DNA from: Psychrobacter sp. P2G3
GTDB lineage: Bacteria > Pseudomonadota > Gammaproteobacteria > Pseudomonadales > Moraxellaceae
Length of the DNA stretch: 64,000 bases
NCBI RefSeq assembly: GCF_001593285.1
Contig: NZ_CP012529.1
Span: 682,001 to 746,000 of the forward strand
Reading direction: 5' to 3'
The position numbers and the translations under genes were made by a program. The notes under the pieces were generated by a model, which was not told where the DNA came from, ran no database searches, and saw only the letters and a list, made by a program, of their open reading frames with translations. This document shows positions 58,531-64,000 of this stretch, piece by piece (the first letter of the stretch is position 1; each line of letters starts with the position of its first letter).

Positions 58531-59331
58531 TTACGCATCCACCTCATCCCGTCGAAAAGTCCACGTCTTATCATCAGACAGCTCATCGACATAATAATAT
58601 CCTGCCAAGTCAAAATTCTTTAATTGCTCAGCCTTGGTCAATTTATTGTCAGCAGCATACTTCACCATCAATCCACGGGCTTTTTTGGCGTAAAAGCTAA
58701 TTACCTTATATTGACCGTTTTTTTCATCTTCAAATCGTGGCGTGATGATTTCAGCATTCAACGCTTTCTTTTTTACAGATTTAAAATATTCATTAGAAGC
58801 CAAATTAATTAATACCTTGTCATCGCTATCAGCCATTTGCTTGTTGATAGTGTCAGTCACTTCCTCGCCCCAAAATTCATATAGGTTATCACCGCGCTCA
58901 TTTTTCAGCTTAGTGCCCATCTCTAAACGATACGGCTGAATCAAATCTAGTGGTTTTAATACGCCATAGAGACCTGACAAAATACCTAAATGCTCATTGA
59001 CGTAAATAGCCGTTTCTTTATCCATGTTATACATATCGAGACCCGTATAGACATCTCCATCGAACAAATAACCTGCTGGTTTTGCATTTTGATCATTAAA
59101 TGGCTTATTTTTGCTCCAGCTCCATTGTTGATTGCGCTCAGCATTGAGCTGGGCCAAATCGTCAGAGATGCTCATCAGTTCTTGCAAATCAATCGGTTCT
59201 TTCGATTTTAGTATTTTAATCAACTCTTGCGAATGTTCTATAAGCTCAGGCTGACTGTAATGATTGCCTAGGTTTACGGGAATATCATCTTTTTCATTCA
59301 AAGACTTGGCAGGGGAGAGTACAAAATACAT
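58531..59331 (-). CDS. yaaA: Peroxide stress protein YaaA
   Basis: YaaA (DUF328) limits intracellular free iron during hydrogen peroxide stress in E. coli and binds DNA in vitro. The start is ATG 59331 (MYFVLSPAKSLNE), with AAGGA six bases upstream; ATGs at 59337 and beyond would add a few residues. The 266 residues include NEHLGILSGLYGVLKPLDLIQPYRLEMGTKL, VLINLASNEYFKSV and the C-terminal ISFYAKKARGLMVKY, all family marks. It is convergent with the lipoprotein gene. No OxyR-type site was identified in the upstream spacer. Confidence 0.95.
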   Translation of the reverse strand: MYFVLSPAKSLNEKDDIPVNLGNHYSQPELIEHSQELIKILKSKEPIDLQELMSISDDLAQLNAERNQQWSWSKNKPFNDQNAKPAGYLFDGDVYTGLDMYNMDKETAIYVNEHLGILSGLYGVLKPLDLIQPYRLEMGTKLKNERGDNLYEFWGEEVTDTINKQMADSDDKVLINLASNEYFKSVKKKALNAEIITPRFEDEKNGQYKVISFYAKKARGLMVKYAADNKLTKAEQLKNFDLAGYYYVDELSDDKTWTFRRDEVDA

Positions 59332-59634
59332 AGTCATTCCTTGTGATTTATGAGATCGAAAAAATAAAAATTTCAAATATAGCAATAAAGATTATATAAA
59401 TGGTATAAATACATAACTTTTTATTTACTTATGGGTCATCATTAGACAATGAAAGTTAGCAAACGATGTCTCTATAATAAAAACACATGATGGAAAACAG
59501 TTAGTCATTTATTATATTGATAATATTGGTGCAACTCTCTAATGTAAGCGTTGACCAAAATTTTCGCCCTATGCATCTCATCATTTAAATAATCTGTGCA
59601 TAGGTCAGTAATGTATTCAGAGTAAGGAGACGGT
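59332..59634. other. 303-bp divergent spacer yaaA / pntAA
   Basis: No ORF. It must hold the promoters of yaaA (minus) and of pntAA-pntAB-pntB (plus). I could not identify a convincing -35/-10 pair; TTGACC near 59549 is the best -35 but its -10 is poor. AAGGAGACGGT is the pntAA ribosome binding site. Confidence 0.5.
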
Positions 59635-60804
59635 ATGAAAATCGGTGTCATCAGTGCAGATATCGCACAAGAAAGCCGCGTAGCGCTAACCCCAGATGCA
59701 GTCAAAAAGCTGCGTAAGCTTGGGTTTGAAGTCGTCATCCAGTCAGGTGCAGGTCAAGCAGCTTATTATGCTGATGAGTTGTATCAGGCTGCTGGTGCCG
59801 ATATTGCAGATAGTAGCGCTGAGGTAGTCAACCAGTCTCAAATTATTACCACGGTCAATGACTTACCTGCTACAACTACTGACAGCTTAAAATCTGGTCA
59901 GATTGTCATTGGTATGCTCGATCCTTACCGTAATACTCAGCTAGATACTTATGCTGCCAAAGGGGTAACGGCATTTGCCATGGAGCTATTGCCACGCACT
60001 TTATCACGTGCACAGAATATGGACGTCTTGTCATCGCAAGCCAACCTTGCCGGTTATAAAGCCGTATTGCTCGCGGCCAATGAGTATTCCCGTCCTTTCC
60101 CAATGTTTATGACTTCAGCTGGTACCGTTAAACCTGCCAAAGTTGTTATCTTAGGCGTAGGAGTTGCAGGTTTGCAAGCCATTGCTACTGCCAAGCGCTT
60201 AGGTGCAGTCGTTGAAGCCAGTGACTTACGTCCTGCAGCTAAAGAGCAAGTCGAATCCTTAGGCGGTAAATGGCTTGATGTACCGATGAGTGAAGACGAA
60301 GCGCAAAAAGCTAAAGCAACTGGTGGCTATGCGTGGACACCCTCAGAGCAGTATATCAAAGACCAAGCAGCTGTGGTGGACAAAGCCTTAAGCAATGCCG
60401 ATATCGTCATTACCACTGCGCAAATTCCTGGCCGTCAAGCACCGCGCTTGGTACATCAAGCGACCCTTGCGAAGATGAAGGCAGGCTCAGTGCTGATTGA
60501 TATGGCTGCTGGAACGGGCGGTAACGTAGAAGGTAGTGTGCCAGATGAAACCATTACCACTGCCAATGGCGTGCGTATCGTCGGTGCGGCCAACATTCCA
60601 TCGATGTTAGCGGCGCAGTCTTCAGATTTATATGCCAATAACCTTGTCAATTTTATCACGACCTTAATTGCCTCTGAAGAAACTACGGAAGCGACAGACA
60701 ATGCTGCATCAAACAAGCTGGCACTGAACTTAGATATGGAAGATGAGATTCAGGGCGCACTGGCAGTGACGCATGAGAGTCAGGTTCGCCTTGCTAAACG
60801 CTAA
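59635..60804 (+). CDS. pntAA: Proton-translocating NAD(P)+ transhydrogenase, alpha subunit part 1
   Basis: This is the NAD(H)-binding domain I of the membrane transhydrogenase, which makes NADPH from NADH using the proton gradient. The 389 residues correspond to the soluble part of E. coli PntA. MKIGVISADIAQESRVALTPD is the start, followed by VILGVGVAGLQAIATAKRLGAVVEASDLRP (about 175-204) and the mobile-loop region MSEDEAQKAKATGGYA. The membrane helices of PntA are encoded by the next gene, so alpha is split (as in Rhodospirillum-type). AAGGAGACGGT lies upstream. Confidence 0.95.
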   Translation: MKIGVISADIAQESRVALTPDAVKKLRKLGFEVVIQSGAGQAAYYADELYQAAGADIADSSAEVVNQSQIITTVNDLPATTTDSLKSGQIVIGMLDPYRNTQLDTYAAKGVTAFAMELLPRTLSRAQNMDVLSSQANLAGYKAVLLAANEYSRPFPMFMTSAGTVKPAKVVILGVGVAGLQAIATAKRLGAVVEASDLRPAAKEQVESLGGKWLDVPMSEDEAQKAKATGGYAWTPSEQYIKDQAAVVDKALSNADIVITTAQIPGRQAPRLVHQATLAKMKAGSVLIDMAAGTGGNVEGSVPDETITTANGVRIVGAANIPSMLAAQSSDLYANNLVNFITTLIASEETTEATDNAASNKLALNLDMEDEIQGALAVTHESQVRLAKR

Positions 60805-60878
60805 ATCTTGACTGCCTATCACTACACACTTTGTCATCATACATTTGCCAGTAATGAATAAAATTTTAGGAGGATAAG

Positions 60879-61259
60879 ATGATTGCCACTGTTTTAGCTG
60901 CGGCGCCAGCTGGTGCGGCCATGAGTAGCACACCATTTGTAGCGATTTTCACTGTATTTGTACTCGCTATTTTTGTCGGATATTACGTCGTTTGGGGCGT
61001 TACGCCTGCATTACACACACCATTGATGGCCGTAACCAACGCCTTATCAAGTATTGTCATCGTCGGTGCGATGCTACAGACGGTCACGATTGATGGCGCG
61101 ATATTTACGCCAACCAGTTTGCTTGGTGCATTTGCGGTATTTTTAGCCAGTATTAATATTTTCGGTGGTTTTGCCGTGACTGAGCGTATGCTCGCGATGT
61201 TTAAACCAAAACCGAAAAAAGCACCAGTGGTAACGACTGAAAATGGAGGCGATGCATGA
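60879..61259 (+). CDS. pntAB: Proton-translocating NAD(P)+ transhydrogenase, alpha subunit part 2
   Basis: This is the membrane part of the split alpha subunit (part of domain II). The 126 residues contain about three hydrophobic segments: FVAIFTVFVLAIFVGYYVVW, LMAVTNALSSIVIVGAML and SLLGAFAVFLASINIFGGFAV. VTPALHTPLMAVTNALSS and NIFGGFAVTERMLAMFK are typical. AGGAGGATAAG is a strong ribosome binding site. It overlaps pntB by four bases (ATGA). Confidence 0.94.
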   Translation: MIATVLAAAPAGAAMSSTPFVAIFTVFVLAIFVGYYVVWGVTPALHTPLMAVTNALSSIVIVGAMLQTVTIDGAIFTPTSLLGAFAVFLASINIFGGFAVTERMLAMFKPKPKKAPVVTTENGGDA

Positions 61260-62656
61260 GCGATTTAACAAATATGATTTCTGCGAATGCTGACTGGTTC
61301 TATCTAATCGGTGCCATTCTTTTCGTTTTAACCCTTCGAGGTTTATCTAGCCCAAAGACCGCTATTCGCGGTAACCGCTTTGGTATGGTTGCGATGGCAA
61401 TTGCAGTAGCAACGACATTCTTCTTAGCAGAAGGCCCGGTGCTGTGGTTGATTATTGGTGCGATGATTTTAGGTGCACTTGTCGGCATGTGGAAGGCAAA
61501 AACGGTTGCGATGACCCAAATGCCAGAAACGGTCGCTTTAATGCACTCATTTGTCGGTTTGGCAGCGGTAGCGATTGCGTTGGCAACGGTACTGCATACT
61601 GAACAACAGCATGGTGCGGTTGCTCGTGTCGAATTATTCATCGGTTGTTTCATCGGTGCGATTACTTTTTCTGCCTCGGTCTTTGCTTTTGGTAAATTGG
61701 CGGCAAAGAGTTGGGCGAAGACCTTGGTTGGCGGCTGGGTTAAACCTGTCCAAGCGCTATTGTTCATTGCGATGATTGGTTTCGGTGGGGTGTATTTCGT
61801 TACTGATTCATTACCCGCTTTTTATGCGATGGCAGTGATTGCAGTCATCTTTGGTTGGATGTGGATTGCCCCAATCGGTGGCGGTGATATGCCAGTAGTT
61901 GTATCACTATTGAACTCATTCTCAGGTTGGGCAGCAGCAGGTATTGGTTTTACCCTTGGCAACTCAATGTTGATTATCGCAGGTTCGCTAGTCGGTTCAT
62001 CAGGTGCGATTTTATCTTATATCATGTGTAAAGCCATGAACCGCTCATTACTCAACGTTCTATTCGGCGGTATGGGTACGGCAGCAGTGGCGGCAGGCGG
62101 TGATGATGGCGCGCCAAAGAACTATAAAGCGGGTTCAGCAGAAGATGCTGGTTTCTTAATGGCCAACGCAAGTAGTGTCGTTATTGTACCGGGTTATGGT
62201 ATGGCGCAAGGTCGTGCACAGAATGCGGTCAAAGAGTTATATGAGCTGCTAAAAGAAGAAGGCGTTAACGTTCGTTTTGCCATCCATCCAGTTGCTGGTC
62301 GTATGCCAGGACACATGAACGTCCTATTGGCGGAAGCGGATGTACCTTATGATGATATCCTTGAGATGGATGAGATTAATTCAGACTTTGCTAGTACTGA
62401 CGTGGTCTTGGTCATCGGTGCAAACGACGTGGTAAACCCCTCTGCGAAAGATGATCCATCGTCGCCAATTTTCGGTATGCCTATCCTAGAAGTCACCAAA
62501 GCCCAAACGATTATGGTCATCAAGCGTTCGATGAGTACCGGTTACGCTGGCCTCGACAACAGCTTGTTTTATATGGACAAAACCATGATGATCTTTGGCG
62601 ATGCGAAGAAGATGGTAGAAGAGATGGTACGTAGTATTAACGGCGCAGGTCATTAA
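61256..62656 (+). CDS. pntB: Proton-translocating NAD(P)+ transhydrogenase, beta subunit
   Basis: The beta subunit carries the remaining helices of domain II and the NADP(H)-binding domain III. The 466 residues begin with about eight to nine membrane segments. The soluble C-terminal part includes VIVPGYGMAQGRAQNAVKEL, FAIHPVAGRMPGHMNVLLAEADVPYD (beginning of domain III) and VLVIGANDVVNPSAKDDPSSPIFGMPILEV. The end KRSMSTGYAGLDNSLFYMDKT is conserved. It is the third gene of the pnt operon; a terminator follows. Confidence 0.97.
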   Translation: MSDLTNMISANADWFYLIGAILFVLTLRGLSSPKTAIRGNRFGMVAMAIAVATTFFLAEGPVLWLIIGAMILGALVGMWKAKTVAMTQMPETVALMHSFVGLAAVAIALATVLHTEQQHGAVARVELFIGCFIGAITFSASVFAFGKLAAKSWAKTLVGGWVKPVQALLFIAMIGFGGVYFVTDSLPAFYAMAVIAVIFGWMWIAPIGGGDMPVVVSLLNSFSGWAAAGIGFTLGNSMLIIAGSLVGSSGAILSYIMCKAMNRSLLNVLFGGMGTAAVAAGGDDGAPKNYKAGSAEDAGFLMANASSVVIVPGYGMAQGRAQNAVKELYELLKEEGVNVRFAIHPVAGRMPGHMNVLLAEADVPYDDILEMDEINSDFASTDVVLVIGANDVVNPSAKDDPSSPIFGMPILEVTKAQTIMVIKRSMSTGYAGLDNSLFYMDKTMMIFGDAKKMVEEMVRSINGAGH

Positions 62657-62705
62657 TTTCTAAAATCGGTTTTTAAACACAATTTTTAAACATAAGTTTG
62701 CAAAT

Positions 62706-62732
62706 AAAAAAGTCACTGAGGTGGCTTTTTTT
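62706..62732 (+). terminator. Intrinsic terminator after pntB
   Basis: AAAAAGTCAC pairs with GTGGCTTTTT (one G-U pair) around TGAG, followed by more Ts. It is about 50 bp after pntB. Confidence 0.78.
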
Positions 62733-62799
62733 GCGTTAAGGTAGACAACATTTATACTCAATTGCTATTCATACAAAATAAGAGTTAAGAGAATCAATT

Positions 62800-63351
62800 A
62801 TGAACATGTTGATACGTTTTTTTATTATGGCCAGTTTGCTAAAACAGCAACTCAAAAAGCAGTCAGTCAGCGAGCGTCTTAGTGTGGAAACCTTGACCGC
62901 ACCAACTGTCCGTCACTATCGAATATTACCGCATGACATGGGCTTTCGTGATCATCTGCCTAATTATCGCTATTTGTCTTTTATTGAGCTCAATGTTACC
63001 CGCTGGCTAATGGCGTGCTGCCATCAAAAAGGTATCAAACCTTTAAACTGGGTTATCGCCATGCAAGAGATGATTTACCTCAAAGAGATTAAGTTTTTAG
63101 CTAAGATGACTGTCAGTAGTAAGCTTGTTGGTTGGGATAAGAAGTATGTTTATTTCGAGCATCGCTTCTTTGTAAAAAGCCAGCTAATGGGGGTTGGTAT
63201 GACTAAGTTTGTATTGATGGATAAAAAGGGCAAGTGCACGCCAGATGTATTGGATATGACAGGCGAGCAGCTGACCGATGTCATTAACTCGTGGAATAAG
63301 CATCAAGTGGCTGTCAAATCCGCTCAATCTGCTGATTCTACTAAAGTATGA
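62800..63351 (+). CDS. Hotdog-fold acyl-CoA thioesterase-like protein (THEM6-like)
   Basis: A hotdog-fold thioesterase domain is suggested by VRHYRILPHDMGFRDHLPNYRYLSFIELNVTRWLM (about 37-71), which resembles the 4-hydroxybenzoyl-CoA thioesterase/THEM6 pattern. The D-x-x-x-H-x-N-N motif is changed to D-M-G-F-R-D-H-L-P-N-Y here, so an active site is uncertain. The 183 residues also have EIKFLAKMTVSSKLVGWDKKYVYFEHRFF, the typical strand region. The N-terminus is slightly hydrophobic (LIRFFIMASLL). The substrate is unknown. It starts 143 bp after pntB, past a terminator. Confidence 0.8.
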   Translation: MNMLIRFFIMASLLKQQLKKQSVSERLSVETLTAPTVRHYRILPHDMGFRDHLPNYRYLSFIELNVTRWLMACCHQKGIKPLNWVIAMQEMIYLKEIKFLAKMTVSSKLVGWDKKYVYFEHRFFVKSQLMGVGMTKFVLMDKKGKCTPDVLDMTGEQLTDVINSWNKHQVAVKSAQSADSTKV

Positions 63352-63471
63352 GAGTCTGCATAACGAACTTGGCTATAATCATCTAGCGAAGTTTGGTAGG
63401 ATAGAGTCTATTCAATTGACAAACAATTCGTTAAGATTTTTTCCTAAAATTATAAAAGTTAAGGAACCATT

Positions 63472-63681
63472 ATGACCCCGCAAAAATTAAAATGGACAGA
63501 CAGCTTAGATATCGCTATTGAGCTTTATGAAAAATTCCCAGAGACTGATCCACAGTACATACGCTTTACTGATTTGCATCGCTGGGTGACCGAACTTGAA
63601 GGCTTTGATGATGACCCGCAACGCTCAAATGAAGGCATCTTAGAAGCCATTCAGATGAACTGGATTGATGAAGCCGACTAG
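63472..63681 (+). CDS. iscX: Fe-S assembly protein IscX
   Basis: IscX (YfhJ) is a small acidic protein that binds IscS and iron and tunes Fe-S cluster formation. The 69 residues match E. coli IscX closely: [18 protein letters not shown], then [35 protein letters not shown] and WIDEAD. The ATG is preceded by TAAGGAACCATT. It is usually the last gene of the isc operon, but here its neighbours are a thioesterase-like gene and a GyrI-like gene, so it is separate. Confidence 0.96.
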   Translation: MTPQKLKWTDSLDIAIELYEKFPETDPQYIRFTDLHRWVTELEGFDDDPQRSNEGILEAIQMNWIDEAD

Positions 63682-63748
63682 TTCGACTCTCCTAACTTAA
63701 GTAAAATCTCAAATATAAAATTGAATAAATAAACAGGATAGGAAGCAC

Positions 63749-64000
63749 ATGACTTCACAAATCAAAGAGCTACCCGAAGCGATAGTTTGTAAAGGTATCA
63801 GTGTTCGTACCACGAACAACGCAGAAATTAGCCATGATACTGCCAAATTGGGTAGATTGTGGCAAAAGTTTTATCAAAACCATGTGGAGCATCTCTCTAA
63901 AGGTGAGGATATTTATGGTGTCTTTCATAACTATGAGAGCGATGATTTAGTAGGCGCTTTCGATGTAGTAGCGAGCTGGAAGGTAAAAAGCGAGCCAGTA
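63749..64000 (+). CDS. GyrI-like/effector-binding domain protein (partial, 3' end missing)
   Basis: The gene starts at ATG 63749 (AGGAAGC upstream) and stays open for 84 codons to the right edge. The visible part reads MTSQIKELPEAIVCKGISVRTTNN, then GRLWQKFYQNHVEH and IYGVFHNYESDDLVGAFDVVASWKV. This is the first half of a GyrI-like/AraC effector-binding (SOUL/Bacterial transcription activator) domain, with no DNA-binding domain in front. Stand-alone versions bind small effectors or gyrase, or resemble Cass2-type proteins; which one applies cannot be told here. Confidence 0.75.
   Translation, partial: MTSQIKELPEAIVCKGISVRTTNNAEISHDTAKLGRLWQKFYQNHVEHLSKGEDIYGVFHNYESDDLVGAFDVVASWKVKSEPV

Noticed and set aside
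61300..61767. 155-residue frame antisense to pntB
   Set aside because: Shadow of the membrane-protein codons of pntB; no independent start signal.

Overview
The window looks like a core-genome segment of a gammaproteobacterium of the Moraxellaceae, most probably Psychrobacter. This is inferred from the gene order (gatCAB next to mreBCD-maf-rng, a separate S10-spc-alpha ribosomal block, yceD-rpmF-fabDG-acpP without plsX/fabH, pyrB with a degenerate pyrC), from moderate-to-low GC with AT-rich spacers, and from the protein sequences. No ribosomal RNA, tRNA, CRISPR array, prophage, transposase or insertion sequence was seen. Both edges cut a gene: gatB on the left and a GyrI-like domain gene on the right.

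Layout. 1-3279 (minus): gatC-gatA-gatB, the tRNA-dependent amidotransferase. 3958-9129 (plus): mreBCD, maf and rng (cell shape, nucleotide hygiene, RNase G). 9620-23764 (plus): the ribosomal-protein block. It runs rpsJ to rpsQ (S10 group), rplN to rpmJ with secY (spc group), and rpsM to rplQ with rpoA (alpha group). It is interrupted by four spacers that carry promoter-like sequences or hairpins, including a terminator-like hairpin between rpsH and rplF. rpmD and rpmJ are very short and easily missed. 23845-25450 (minus): yciO and epmC. 25640-29370 (plus): yceD, rpmF, fabD, fabG and acpP (fatty-acid initiation). 29799-34205: kbp, queG (minus), nnr and a DUF4124 protein (minus). 34701-38443: a candidate branched-chain leader peptide, then ilvI-ilvH-ilvC. 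38785-42638: a small membrane protein, a cold-shock protein, a DUF421 protein and etfB-etfA. 42743-44656 (minus): an rRNA/tRNA methyltransferase and fbp. 45062-48012: pyrB, a catalytically degenerate pyrC-like gene and an overlapping DUF2127 membrane protein. 48165-52813 (minus): a CPA1 antiporter, a DUF2254 protein and a YihY-family protein. 53112-55181: wrbA, a DUF2069 protein and a DUF3108 protein (minus). 55597-57648: groES-groEL behind a sigma-32-type promoter. 58026-59331: an uncharacterised lipoprotein and yaaA (minus). 59635-62656: split pntAA-pntAB-pntB. 62800-64000: a hotdog-fold thioesterase-like protein, iscX and a partial GyrI-like protein.

Most convergent gene pairs share one bidirectional intrinsic terminator (rplQ/yciO, kbp/queG, etfA/methyltransferase, DUF2127/antiporter, DUF2069/DUF3108, lipoprotein/yaaA).

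I did not find a clearly new multi-gene system; this is largely conserved housekeeping DNA. The best leads are regulatory: a perfect 10-bp inverted repeat centred on the -10 box upstream of mreB, hairpins inside the ribosomal block, a Leu/Ile/Val-rich mini-ORF before ilvI, and inverted repeats before acpP. Protein-level oddities are the degenerate PyrC, the RNase G S1-domain insertion, the N-terminally extended EpmC, and several uncharacterised membrane or envelope proteins.
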